Source: Nonomuraea sp. NBC_00507 (GTDB lineage Bacteria > Actinomycetota > Actinomycetes > Streptosporangiales > Streptosporangiaceae). Taken from it: a stretch of DNA of 64,000 nucleotides. Both the position numbers and the translations under genes were made by a program. Location: the NCBI RefSeq assembly GCF_036013525.1, contig NZ_CP107853.1:11842001-11906000 (forward strand), written 5' to 3'. Positions within the stretch are counted from its first letter, which is position 1. Every line of letters starts with the position of its first letter. Positions 8,599 through 18,400 of this stretch are shown here, piece after piece. The notes beneath the pieces were generated by a model. The model made no database searches. It saw nothing but the letters and a program-made list of their open reading frames with translations, and had not been told where the DNA came from.

Positions 8599-9475
8599 GG
8601 ATGCCCATATCCGGGATCTGCGGTATTTCGTGGCGGTCGCGGAGGAACTGAGCTTCACGCGGGCGGCCGCCGAGCGGCTGTTCATCTCGCAACCCTCGTT
8701 GAGCAGGCAGATCAGGCAGCTGGAGCTGTCCATGCGGGCGACGTTGTTCCAGCGCGACCGGCGTACGGTGGCGCTGACCGCCGCAGGAGCCGCGCTGCTG
8801 CCGCTGGCCCGCCAGATCATCGAGCAGTGGGAGGGCGCGCAGCGTGCGGTGGCGGCGGCACGCGAGGACCGGATCCTGGTGGTGGGGTTCCAGACGCGGA
8901 TCGGGCGTGGGCTCGTGCCGTCCATCACGGCCGCCCTGCCCGAGTGGGATCTGCGCTTCCGCCAGGTGCCGTGGCGCGACCCCACCGTGGGCCTGGGCGA
9001 CGGGCAGGTCGACGTGGCCGTCGCCTGGCTGCCCATGCCCGGCGGAGGGGACTACTCCTGGACCGTCGTGAGCACGGAGGACCGGTGGGTGGCGCTGCCT
9101 GCCGGGCACCGGCTCGCCTCCCATACCGTGGTCGAGTTCGCCGAGCTCGCCGGGGAGCTTTTCGTGGCGCTGCCGGTCTCGGCCGGGCCCATGCGGGACT
9201 TCTGGCTGGCCAACGATCAGCGCTCCGCGCCGGCCGTGGTGGGGGCGGAGGCGGAAACGGCCGAGGAGGCGTTCGAGCTCGTCGCTTCGGGGCGGGCCGT
9301 GGCGCTGGTGTCGGCAGGCAACGCGGAGCTGTACCGCCGGGACGACGTGGTCTGCCGGCCGGTCGCCGGGCTGCCGCCGAGCACGTTGGCCGTTGTCTGG
9401 CGGCGCGACGATCGGCGGCGGGCCGTGCGAGCGTTGGTGGAGAAATTCGTCAGTTGCATGTGCATGTCGCCTTAG
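8597..9475 (+). CDS. LysR-family transcriptional regulator
   Basis: Regulator of 292 aa. The N-terminal winged helix-turn-helix occupies residues 5-65 (LRYFVAVAEELSFTRAAAERL, then SQPSLSRQIRQLE), followed by a type-2 periplasmic-binding effector domain with the WLPMPGGG and HRLAS segments. It is transcribed away from the SDR gene and ends with a 4-bp convergent overlap with the GH13 gene. The inverted repeat over its start codon suggests it controls its own synthesis. The inducer is unknown. Confidence 0.88.
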   Translation: MDAHIRDLRYFVAVAEELSFTRAAAERLFISQPSLSRQIRQLELSMRATLFQRDRRTVALTAAGAALLPLARQIIEQWEGAQRAVAAAREDRILVVGFQTRIGRGLVPSITAALPEWDLRFRQVPWRDPTVGLGDGQVDVAVAWLPMPGGGDYSWTVVSTEDRWVALPAGHRLASHTVVEFAELAGELFVALPVSAGPMRDFWLANDQRSAPAVVGAEAETAEEAFELVASGRAVALVSAGNAELYRRDDVVCRPVAGLPPSTLAVVWRRDDRRRAVRALVEKFVSCMCMSP

Positions 9476-10995
9476 CACCCGTCATCGCCGGTGAGCCAGA
9501 CCGTGGTGTCACTGGGGAGGGCACCGTCCTCCAGCGGGCGGCTGGTCAGGACGACCTGGCCCGGCGGCAGGCGAACCGGGTCTGGACCCAGGTTGACGAC
9601 ACAGGTCAGGTCCGAGTCGCGGCGGAAGGCCAGGACCTGCTCGCCCATCGGGAGCCAGCTCATGGTCCCGTCCCCTGCCGACTCCCGGCGGATGCGCAAC
9701 GCCGTGCGGTACAGGTTGAGCATCGAACCTAGGTCCGTACGCTGGGCCTCGGCCGTCAGCTTGCGCCAGCCCTCGGGTTGCGGGAGCCAGGGCGTGCCGG
9801 CGCCGAAGCCGAACGGCGGCTCCTCTCCCGACCAGGGCAGCGGGACCCGGCAGCCGTCCCGGCCGGGGTTGGTCCCGCCGGACCTGGTGTACATCGGGTC
9901 CTGGCGCAGCTCGTCCGGAAGGTCCTCCACCTCCGGTAGCCCCAGCTCCTCCCCCTGGTAGACGTAGACCGAGCCGGGCAGCGCCATCGACAACAACGCG
10001 GCCGCGCGGGCGCGGCGGTAGCCCAGCTCCAGATCGGACGGGGCGCCGTGGAGCCGACCGCCGTGGGCGAACGCGGTGTCGGCGCGCCCGTAGCGGGTGA
10101 CCGGCCTGGTCACGTCGTGGTTGGACAACACCCAGGTCGGCGGGGCGCCGATGGGGGTGTGGGTGGCCAGGGTCAGGTCGATCACGCGGCGCAGCTCGGC
10201 CGCCTCCCACGGGCAGGACAGGAAGTCGAAGTTGAACGCCGTGTGCAGCTCGTCGGGATGCAGATAGCGGGCGAAACGCTCCTGGTCGGGGAGCCAGAGT
10301 TCGCCGATCAGGACCCGCTCGCCGTACTCGTCGGCCACCTCGCGCCACCGGCGGTAGACGTCGTGAACCTCGTCGAGGTCTTCGTACGCGCTGTCGGACT
10401 TGAACAGCAGGGCCGCCGAGTCGATGCGGAAGCCGTCTACACCGCGGTCGAACCAGAACCGCAGCACGTCCTCGAACTCCCGGTGCACGTCCGGGTTGGC
10501 CCAGTTGAAGTCCGGCTGTTCGGGGGCGAACAGATGCAGGTACCACTGCCCGTCGGGCACCCGCGTCCACGCCGAGCCGCCGAAGATCGATTGCCAGTCG
10601 TTCAGCGGCTCGTCGGCGAACCAGAACCGGTCTCTGGCCGCCGGGTTCGCCAGCGCCTCTTGGAAATAGGCGCTCTGCGTCGAGCTGTGATTCGGCACCA
10701 CGTCGATGATGACCTTGATGTCGAGCTCGTGCGCCTCCTCGATGAATCGCTCGGCCTCGGCCAGCGTGCCGAAGACCGGCTCGATGTCCCGGTAGTCGGC
10801 CACGTCGTAGCCGCCGTCGGCCATCGGCGACGGATACCACGGGTTGAGCCAGATCGCATCGATCCCGAGGTCCTTCAGGTAGGGCAGGCGGGAGCGCAGG
10901 CCGGCGAGGTCGCCCACGCCGTCTCCGTTCCCGTCTGCGAAGCTCCGCAGGTAGACCTGGTAGATCGCGGCCCCCCGCCACCACGTTTGCGACAT
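9472..10995 (-). CDS. GH13 alpha-glucosidase
   Basis: Cytoplasmic alpha-amylase-family enzyme of 507 aa. The conserved regions are seen in order: VVPNHSS; GFRIDSAA with nucleophile Asp192; GELW with acid/base Glu232; and LSNHDVTR with the transition-state Asp. The N-terminus (WWRGAAIYQVYLRSFADGNGDG) is that of oligo-1,6-glucosidase/alpha-glucosidase subfamilies. It probably hydrolyses imported alpha-gluco-oligosaccharides. It is the last gene of the minus-strand locus, 4 bp behind the permease stop. The GH87-like exoenzyme in the same regulon suggests nigero-oligosaccharides as substrate (inference). Confidence 0.92.
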   Translation of the reverse strand: MSQTWWRGAAIYQVYLRSFADGNGDGVGDLAGLRSRLPYLKDLGIDAIWLNPWYPSPMADGGYDVADYRDIEPVFGTLAEAERFIEEAHELDIKVIIDVVPNHSSTQSAYFQEALANPAARDRFWFADEPLNDWQSIFGGSAWTRVPDGQWYLHLFAPEQPDFNWANPDVHREFEDVLRFWFDRGVDGFRIDSAALLFKSDSAYEDLDEVHDVYRRWREVADEYGERVLIGELWLPDQERFARYLHPDELHTAFNFDFLSCPWEAAELRRVIDLTLATHTPIGAPPTWVLSNHDVTRPVTRYGRADTAFAHGGRLHGAPSDLELGYRRARAAALLSMALPGSVYVYQGEELGLPEVEDLPDELRQDPMYTRSGGTNPGRDGCRVPLPWSGEEPPFGFGAGTPWLPQPEGWRKLTAEAQRTDLGSMLNLYRTALRIRRESAGDGTMSWLPMGEQVLAFRRDSDLTCVVNLGPDPVRLPPGQVVLTSRPLEDGALPSDTTVWLTGDDGC

Positions 10996-10999
10996 ACGC

Positions 11000-11926
11000 T
11001 CATCCCTTGATGCTTCCGGCGGTCAGGCCCGCCATGATGTGCCGTTGGAAGACGAAGAAAACGATGATCATGGGGATACTGGCGATGACCAGACCGCCCA
11101 TGACCTGGTTCTGGGTTACCGCCCCGGCCGTCTGCGACAGGCCCACGCTGATCGTCATCTTCTCGCTGTCGGTCATGACCAGCAGCGGCAGGACGAAATC
11201 CTTGAACGAGGTGACGATCGTGAAGATGGACACCACGCCGAGAATCGGCCTGGAGACCGGCAGCACGACCGACCGCAGGACCCTGAGCGGCCCCGCGCCG
11301 TCGATCTGCGCCGCCTCGATCAATTCCCGCGGTATGGAGTCGAAGAAGCGCTTGAGCAGGAAGATGTTGAAGCCGTTGGCCGCCGCGGGGAACCACAGCC
11401 CCCACGGATTGTTGAGCAATCCCAGGTCCACGATCGTCACATAGAGCGGGATGAGGATCACCATCGGCGGGATCATCAGCGTGGCCAGCATCGCGCCGAG
11501 GATGATGTTGCCGAACATGGGCCGCAGCTTCGACAACGCGTACGCGGCCGTGACGTCCACCGCCATGCAGAACAGCCAGGCTCCCAGCGAGTAGTAGGCG
11601 GTGTTCGCCAGCAGCGTGCCGATGTCGAACAGCTCCCACGCCTCGAAGAAGTTGCCGAACGCCGGATCCTCGGGGAAGAGCGTCGGCGGCATCTGGGCGA
11701 TCTCCTCCGGCGTCTTCATGGCGCCGGTGACCATCCAGTAGAGCGGGAAGACGAAGGCCAGGGTGCACAGGACCACGACCGCGACCAGGACGAGCCAGTA
11801 GATCCGCCGTCCCCACCGGCTGTTGAGCTGGTGCGGTGAGACGATCGTGCGGAACTGGACGTGGATGGGCTTAGGCGCCCTCTTGCGGCGCCGCCCGGCC
11901 GCCACGCGGGTATCGATGGCGATCAC
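11000..11926 (-). CDS. sugar ABC transporter permease (MalG type)
   Basis: Membrane subunit of 308 aa with a basic N-terminal extension of about 45 residues, six hydrophobic helices and an EAA loop (EAAQIDGAGPLRVLRSVVLP). It ends with the MAGLTAGSIKG tail seen in MalG proteins. The GTG at 11926 is chosen because it overlaps the upstream permease stop as GTGA; the reading frame is open further but antisense-like. It is part of the operon lipoprotein-permease-permease-GH13. Confidence 0.9.
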   Translation of the reverse strand: MIAIDTRVAAGRRRKRAPKPIHVQFRTIVSPHQLNSRWGRRIYWLVLVAVVVLCTLAFVFPLYWMVTGAMKTPEEIAQMPPTLFPEDPAFGNFFEAWELFDIGTLLANTAYYSLGAWLFCMAVDVTAAYALSKLRPMFGNIILGAMLATLMIPPMVILIPLYVTIVDLGLLNNPWGLWFPAAANGFNIFLLKRFFDSIPRELIEAAQIDGAGPLRVLRSVVLPVSRPILGVVSIFTIVTSFKDFVLPLLVMTDSEKMTISVGLSQTAGAVTQNQVMGGLVIASIPMIIVFFVFQRHIMAGLTAGSIKG

Positions 11927-12789
11927 GCCTTGTCCTCCCGTGTCGTACGGAGCTGGACGGCGGCGAAGACGAGCAGCGCGAGCATGAGGAGCATGCCGAG
12001 CGCCCCGGCCTGGCCGTAGTTCATCTGCGAGAAGGCGAACTGGTACATCAGATACGCCACGCTCACGGTCGCGTTCTCCGGGCCGCCGCCGGTGAGCATG
12101 TACGGCTCGATGAACACCTGCATGGTCGCCACGATCTGCAGCATGAGCATGAGCAGCAGAATCAGCCGCGTCTGCGGGATCGTGACATGCCTGACGCGCT
12201 TGAGTATCCCGGCCCCGTCGAGCTCGGCGGCCTCGTACAGCTCGGACGGGATGTTCTGCAGCGCGGCGAGATAGATCAGCGTTGCGCTGCCCATGTTCAT
12301 CCAGGTCGAGACGAGGACGAGCGAGATCAGCGCGGTCGAGGAACTGTCCAGCCAGGCCAGCGGCGGCAGGTGGAGGAAGCCGAGTATCTGATTGAACAGC
12401 CCGGGCCCTGGATCGTAGAACCACTGGAACAACAGCACCGCCACGATCGGCGGCAGCATGACCGGCAGGTAGACCACGAACCTGAGGTAGGCCCGGGCGT
12501 GGCGCAGCTCGTTGAGCACGAGCGCGACGACGAACGGCACGGCGTAGCCGCACAGCAGCGCGAGCACCGTGAACTCCACGGTGTTCAGCCAGGCCTCGCC
12601 GAAGGCCGGGTCCTGGACTGCGGCCTTGAAGTTGTCCAGTCCGACCCAGGTCGGCGGGTTGATCAGGTCGGTCTTCTGGAAGCTCAGAATGAACTCCCTG
12701 ACCATCGGATACCAGGCGAACACCGTGAAGCAGAGCAGCGCCGCGCAGAGGAATCCGTAGGCCGTCAGGTTGCGCCTCACGATTCCCAT
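11923..12789 (-). CDS. sugar ABC transporter permease (MalF type)
   Basis: Membrane subunit of 288 aa. The first helix is around residues 10-30 (YGFLCAALLCFTVFAWYP) and the EAA loop is EAAELDGAGILKRVRHVTIP. The ATG at 12789 starts 5 bp after the lipoprotein stop. The GTGA overlap at its 3' end couples it to the second permease. No ATPase gene is present nearby. Confidence 0.9.
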   Translation of the reverse strand: MGIVRRNLTAYGFLCAALLCFTVFAWYPMVREFILSFQKTDLINPPTWVGLDNFKAAVQDPAFGEAWLNTVEFTVLALLCGYAVPFVVALVLNELRHARAYLRFVVYLPVMLPPIVAVLLFQWFYDPGPGLFNQILGFLHLPPLAWLDSSSTALISLVLVSTWMNMGSATLIYLAALQNIPSELYEAAELDGAGILKRVRHVTIPQTRLILLLMLMLQIVATMQVFIEPYMLTGGGPENATVSVAYLMYQFAFSQMNYGQAGALGMLLMLALLVFAAVQLRTTREDKA

Positions 12790-12794
12790 CAAGG

Positions 12795-14138
12795 TCAGCC
12801 CTTGGCCGCCAGCATCGTGTTGGCCTTGGTCTCGGCGTCGGCCAGCAACTGGTCGATGTCCGCGTCCTCGCGGCTCAGCACGCCGGACATGACCACGTCG
12901 AGGATGGCGTACAGCTCCTGGGCGTGCACGGGCTCGGCCTTCGGCGGGATGGCGGCCGCGGCCTGCACGTACGGCTCGTAGTTCGCGACCGGCAGCGAGG
13001 CGTTCTTGACCCGCTCTGCCTGGATGGCCTTGCCGGTGGCCGAGTCGCCATAGACGTCGTTGTCGGGCACGCCGACCGGGTTGCCGTTGGCCTTGCCACG
13101 GGCGAAGTCGAAGCGGCCCTTGCCGACGGTGTTGAAGCGGAAGTCGATCCACGCCATGCCCGCCTTGGCCTGCTCGGGCGTGGCCTTCGGGTTGATCATG
13201 TACGCCTCGCCGCCGCTCAGCGAAGCCTTGGCCTCGGGGAAGCCGGTGATGCCGTAGTCGGCGACGTTGCCCTTGAACTTGTTGACCACGTCGGTGACCA
13301 CGTCCGGGGCGCCGAGCATCATGCCGACCTTCCCGCTACCCATCGCCATCATCAGCGACTCCCAGCCGACCAGGAGCTTGCTGCCCATGCTGTTGTCGGT
13401 CCAGCGCATGTCGTGCAAGTTCTGCAGCACGGCCTTGCCCTCGGGCGAGTTGAAGGCGGCCTTCTTGTCGTCCGGTGTGAGAATGCTTCCGCCGCGGCCG
13501 TAGATGGCCTGGGTGAAGTGCCAGCCGCCGGTGTTGCCGCCGGAGTACTCGCCGTAGCCGACGTGGCCGGGGCCGAGCGCGGCGATCTTCTTGGCCGCCT
13601 CGCGAACTTCGGCCCATGTCTTGGGCGGGGTGTTCGGGTCGAGGCCGGCCTTGGCGAACAGGGCACGGTTGTAGACCAGGCCGACGCTGTAGTGCACGTT
13701 GGGGACGCCGTAGATCTTGCCGTCCTTGGTGACCAGTTCGCGGACGTCGGGGCGCAGGTCGTTCCAGTTCTTGATCGTGCTGGTGTACGGGGTGATGTCC
13801 AGTGCCTGGCCTTGGGCGATGACATCGTTGTAGTTGGTGACGGGGATCACGAAGACGGTCTCCATCTGGCCGCCCGCCAGCTTGGGGCCGAATGTCTTGG
13901 GGTCGAAGCACGGCTGCTGATCCGTGCTCTTGACCGTCACGCCGGGGTGCGCCTTCATGAACTCGGCCACGTCCGCGTCCCAAGCCTGCCGCTCCTTGGG
14001 CGCGGATTTGGCGGGCTGGCAGGCCACCGTGATCGTCACGGAGTTCGAGGCCGATGACGAAGGCGCTTCGCTGGAGCCGCAAGCGGTGGCCGAGACGCCG
14101 AGCACGGATGCGAGTAAGAGGCCGGTGGATCTCCGCAT
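12795..14138 (-). CDS. ABC transporter sugar-binding lipoprotein
   Basis: Solute-binding lipoprotein of 447 aa. Signal peptide MRRSTGLLLASVLGVSATAC carries the lipobox and the lipidated Cys at residue 20. The body has the family-1 sugar-binding fold pattern (YGVPNVHYSVGLVYN, GKVGMMLG). ATG 14138 is chosen over an in-frame start at 14168 because AAGGG precedes it and it begins the signal peptide. Its upstream element (14191-14220) is shared with the GH87-like gene, so the captured ligand is probably a product of that enzyme. Confidence 0.9.
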   Translation of the reverse strand: MRRSTGLLLASVLGVSATACGSSEAPSSSASNSVTITVACQPAKSAPKERQAWDADVAEFMKAHPGVTVKSTDQQPCFDPKTFGPKLAGGQMETVFVIPVTNYNDVIAQGQALDITPYTSTIKNWNDLRPDVRELVTKDGKIYGVPNVHYSVGLVYNRALFAKAGLDPNTPPKTWAEVREAAKKIAALGPGHVGYGEYSGGNTGGWHFTQAIYGRGGSILTPDDKKAAFNSPEGKAVLQNLHDMRWTDNSMGSKLLVGWESLMMAMGSGKVGMMLGAPDVVTDVVNKFKGNVADYGITGFPEAKASLSGGEAYMINPKATPEQAKAGMAWIDFRFNTVGKGRFDFARGKANGNPVGVPDNDVYGDSATGKAIQAERVKNASLPVANYEPYVQAAAAIPPKAEPVHAQELYAILDVVMSGVLSREDADIDQLLADAETKANTMLAAKG

Positions 14139-14190
14139 GGTGTGACCCTTCTGATGCGAGGTGCCCACACCATAGGATCGTCGACCAAAG

Positions 14191-14234
14191 TGCGCAATAT
14201 TTCGACGGACTATTGCAAGATAACGACTGCGTTA
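14191..14234 (-). promoter_or_regulatory. shared cis-element before the locus 2 lipoprotein gene
   Basis: Read on the minus strand, 14220-14192 matches 15397-15425 on the plus strand at 23 of 29 positions, including 15 identical bases in a row (CGTCGAAATATTGCG). It lies 53 bp before the lipoprotein ATG; the partner lies 58 bp before the GH87-like ATG. Within it GCAATA-N11-TATTGC is a perfect inverted repeat, and TAACG-N4-CGTTA (14221-14234) follows directly. This is a candidate operator or promoter of a two-gene regulon. Confidence 0.65.
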
Positions 14235-14254
14235 CGCGTCTGGTCCGGCGTGCG

Positions 14255-15244
14255 TCAGGTGGCGGCTCGGGCCGTGGAGGCGCGGACTACCAGCTCGGGC
14301 TCGAACAGCAGCTCGTCCGCCGGCACCACCGCCTTGTCGATCTGGGCCACCAGCAGGTCCACCGCGGCCCTGCCCATCGCGTCGATGGGCTGGCGGACCG
14401 TGGTCAGCGGCGGATCAGTGCAGTTCATCAGCGCCGAGTCGTCGAAGCCGATGACCGAGATGTCGCCGGGCACGGTCAGCCCGGCGCGCCGGGCCGCACG
14501 CACGGTGCCGAGCGCGAGCAGGTCGCTGGCGCACACCACACCGCTCACCCCCCGCTTGACGAGCCTGGCCGCGGCCGCGTGCCCGCCTTCCAGCGAGAAC
14601 ATCGTGTGCTCGACCAGCCCCGGGTCGCCACCCTTGGCAAGGAACGTCTCCAGCTTGCGCCGTGACGGCATGTGGTCCTTCGGCCCGAGCACCATGCCGA
14701 TCCGCTCGTGGCCGAGCGCACGCAGATGCGCGACGGCCATCTCGGCGGCGACGGCATCGTCGCACGACACTTGCGGGAAGTCGAGGTGCTGGACGGCCGC
14801 GTTGACCAGGACCGTGGGCAGCTTGCGCTCGTGCAGCAGCTCGTAGTGCCCGTGCGCGGCGTCGGCCTGCGCATAGAGCCCGCCGGCGAAGACCACGCCG
14901 CTGACCTGCTGCCCGAGCAGCAGGTCCACGTAGTCGGCCTCGGAGACACCGCCGACCGTGCGCGTGCAGAGCACCGAGGTGAATCCCTGCTGCGCGAGGG
15001 CGCCGCCGACCACTTCCGCGAAGGCAGGGAAGATCGGATTCTGCAGCTCGGGGAGCACCAGGCCGACCAGCCTGGCGCGATCGCCGCGCAGCTGGGTGGG
15101 TCGTTCGTAGCCGAGCACGTCGAGCGCGGTCAGCACGGCCTCGCGGGTCGCGTCGGAGACCCCGGGCTTGCCGTTGAGCACGCGACTCACGGTCGCCTCG
15201 CTCACCCCGACCTTCTTCGCCACCTCTGCGAGTCGTCGTGTCAT
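14255..15244 (-). CDS. LacI-family transcriptional regulator of locus 2
   Basis: Repressor of 329 aa. The LacI helix-turn-helix is at residues 3-50 (LAEVAKKVGVSEATVSRVLN) and the sugar-sensor domain ends in PPLTTVRQP. ATG 15244 (MTRRLAEVAKK) is the family-typical start; a reading to 15271 would run into the operator. The gene sits between the minus-strand ABC/GH13 operon and the plus-strand GH87-like gene and can serve both. The palindrome at 15268-15279 just before its start suggests autoregulation. Confidence 0.9.
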   Translation of the reverse strand: MTRRLAEVAKKVGVSEATVSRVLNGKPGVSDATREAVLTALDVLGYERPTQLRGDRARLVGLVLPELQNPIFPAFAEVVGGALAQQGFTSVLCTRTVGGVSEADYVDLLLGQQVSGVVFAGGLYAQADAAHGHYELLHERKLPTVLVNAAVQHLDFPQVSCDDAVAAEMAVAHLRALGHERIGMVLGPKDHMPSRRKLETFLAKGGDPGLVEHTMFSLEGGHAAAARLVKRGVSGVVCASDLLALGTVRAARRAGLTVPGDISVIGFDDSALMNCTDPPLTTVRQPIDAMGRAAVDLLVAQIDKAVVPADELLFEPELVVRASTARAAT

Positions 15245-15267
15245 GCGCAAACTATACGGCTTGGAAC

Positions 15268-15279
15268 GCAAGCGCTTGC
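15268..15279. promoter_or_regulatory. LacI-family operator
   Basis: GCAAGCGCTTGC is a perfect 12-bp palindrome with central CG, 24 bp before the LacI start codon. A further half-site GCTTGCG follows at 15284-15290. Probably autoregulatory. Confidence 0.65.
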
Positions 15280-15396
15280 AACGGCTTGCGTGGAGCGAAC
15301 GTCACGCCTTGCGGCCGTCCACAGCAGTCTTCCTGCTCCTTCCTGCTTCTTGACCAGCGGAGATGGACAGATGAAGACAGCGATAGTCGGTCAAAA

Positions 15397-15425
15397 TCTT
15401 GCGAAATATCGTCGAAATATTGCGG
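15397..15425 (+). promoter_or_regulatory. shared cis-element before the GH87-like gene
   Basis: Plus-strand partner of the 14192-14220 element. It contains two direct copies of CGAAATAT (15402-15409 and 15413-15420), one helical turn apart. It lies 58 bp before the exoenzyme start, nearly the same distance as in the lipoprotein gene. Confidence 0.65.
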
Positions 15426-15482
15426 CCATCTGCTCGACATCCTATGGTTCGGCCATCCGCCTCGTCCGAAGGGCCATCCCCC

Positions 15483-18400
15483 ATGAGAGCTCTGTTAGCC
15501 GCCCTTTCGTTAGCCATCGGACTCATGACCGCGCCCTGGGCCGCACCTGCGCAGGCCGCGGCCGACACGAATCTCGCAGCCGGCAAGACGGCCACCGCGA
15601 GCAGCTTCAACGACGTCTACCCCGCCGCCAACGCCACGGACGGCAACCAGGCCACCTACTGGGAGTCGGCCAACAACGCCTTCCCGCAGTGGATACAGGT
15701 CGATCTCGGCGTCAGCGCGAGCGTCAACAAGCTCGTGCTCAAGCTCCCGTCCGGGTGGCCGAGCCGGACCCAGACGCTGACCGTCCAGGGCAGCACAAAC
15801 GGCTCCGCCTTCAGCACGATCGTCGCATCGGCGACGTACACGTTCAACCCGACCGGCACGATCACGTTCGCCGCCGCGACCGCCCGCTACGTCCGGCTGC
15901 AGATCACCGCGAACAGCGGCTGGCCTGCCGGCCAGGTCTCGGAGTTCGAGGTGTGGGGCAGCGCTCCGGACGGCCCGCCGCCGGGCGGCGCCAACCTGGC
16001 CCTCGGCAAGCCCATCACCGAGTCCTCGCACACCCACACCTACGTGGCCACCAACGCCAACGACGACAACCTCCAGACCTACTGGGAGGGCGCCGCGTAT
16101 CCCAACACGCTGACCGTGCAGCTCGGCAGCAACGCCGACCTGACCTCGATCACGCTCAAGCTCAACCCGGACCCCCTCTGGGCCAGGCGTACCCAGGCCA
16201 TCCAGGTCCTCGGCCGTGAGCAGAGCGCCACCGGCTTCAGCAACCTCGTCTCCTCGGCCACGTACACGTTCGACCCGGCCACCGGGAACTCGGTGACGAT
16301 CCCTGTGACCGCCAAGGTGGCGGACGTTCGGCTGCAGATCACCGCCAACTCCGGCGCGCCGGGCGGCCAGGTGGCCGAGTTCCAGATCTTCGGCACCTCG
16401 TCGGCCAATCCCGACCTCACCGTGAGCAACCTCGCGTCGTCCCCGGCCGCGCCGGTCGAGACCGACGCGGTCACGCTGTCGGCCACGGTCAGAAACGCCG
16501 GCACCGCGTCCTCCACCGCGACCTCCGTGAACTTCTACGCGGGCACCACCAAGGTCGGCAGCGCCAGTGTGGGAGTGCTGGCCGCAGGGGCGTCGGCCAC
16601 CGTGTCCGCGAACATCGGCGCCAGGGACGCCGGGACCTACCAGCTCTCCGCCAAGGTCGACGAGGACAACCAGGTCATCGAGCTGAACGAGGCGAACAAC
16701 ACCGCCACCGGCACGCTGACCGTCAGGCCCGTCGACACGGCCGACCTGATCGCCTCCCCCGTCGCCTGGACGCCGGGCAACCCCGCCGCGGGCACCACGG
16801 TGACGTTCTCGGTGGCGATCAAGAACCAGGGCACTGTCGCGTCCAGCAGCGGCTCCCACGGCATCACGCTCACCGTCACGAACGATTCCGGCACCGTCGT
16901 CAGGACCCTGACCGGTTCGGCCGGCGGCGCCATCGCGCCCGGCGCCACCACGAGCCCGGTGAGCCTGGGCACGTGGACCGCGGCCAACGGCGAGTACACG
17001 GTGAAGACGGTGCTCGCCGACGACGCCAACGAGCTGCCGGTCAAGCACGCCAACAACACCAGCGAGCTGCCACTGTTCGTGGGGCGCGGCGCCAACATGC
17101 CGTACGACACCTACGAGGCCGAGGACGCCGCCATCGGCGGCGGCGCCACGCGCGTGGGCCCGAGCAGGGACATCGGCACGATCGCCGGCGAGGCCTCGGG
17201 GCGGCGCGCGGTGACGCTCAACCAGACCGGCGCGTACGTCGAGTTCACGACCCGGGCCGACACGAACACCCTGGTCACCCGTTTCTCGATGCCCGATGCC
17301 GCGGGTGGCGGCGGTCTCAACTCGAGCTTGAACGTCTACGTCGACGGCACGTTCCTCAAGGCTGTCGACCTGACCTCCCGCTACGCCTGGCTCTACGGCG
17401 CCGAGGCCAGCCCGAACAACTCGCCCAGTTCGGGGCCGCCCAGGCACATCTACGACGAGGCGAACGTGCTGCTCGGCACCACCGTGCGGGCCGGCAGCAA
17501 GATCAGGCTGCAGAAGGACGCGGCCAATGGCCAGACGTACGCGATCGACTTCGTGGACTTCGAGCAGGTGACCCCGATCGCGAATCCCGACCCCGCGACG
17601 TACGCCGTACCGACCGGTTTCACGCACCAGGACGTGCAGAACGCGCTCGACCGGGCCCGGATGGACGCCAACCTGGTCGGCGTCTACCTGCCGCAGGGTG
17701 ACTACCAGACCTCGAGCAAGTTCCAGGTCTACGGCAAGGCCGTCAAGATCGTCGGCGCCGGGCCTTGGTTCACCAGATTCCACTCCCCGGCCGGGCAGGA
17801 GAACACCGACGTGGGCTTCCGCACGGAGGCCTCGGCCAACGGCTCGACGTTCGCGAACTTCGCCTACTTCGGCAACTACACCTCACGCATCGACGGCCCC
17901 GGCAAGGTCTTCGACTTTTCGAACGTGGCGAACATGACGATCGACAACGTCTGGGCCGAGCACCAGATCTGCCTGTACTGGGGCTCGAACACGGACAACA
18001 TCACGATCAAGAACTCCCGGATCCGGAACGTGTTCGCCGACGGCCTGAACATGACCAACGGCAGCACCGGCAACCATGTCACCAACATCGAGACCAGGTC
18101 CACGGGTGACGACAGCTTCGCGCTGTTCTCCGCCACCGACAACAACCCCGGCGAGCAGACCGGCAACGTCTACGAGAACCTGACCTCGCTGCTCACCTGG
18201 CGGGCCGCGGGCGTGGCCGTGTACGGCGGCTACGACAACATGTTCAGGAACATCTACGTCGCGGACACGCTGACGTACCCGGGTGTCACGATCAGCTCGC
18301 TGGACTTCGGGATCCCCATGCACGGGTTCGGCGCCAGCCCGCCGACGACGTTCGAGAACATCTCGCTGGTCCGGGCCGGCGGGCACTTCTGGGGGCAGCA

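Noticed and set aside
15510..17783. 757-codon minus-strand frame opposite the GH87-like gene
   Set aside because: Composition (Gly/Arg/Val-rich) is that of a shadow frame; the plus strand has a clear signal peptide and binding modules.
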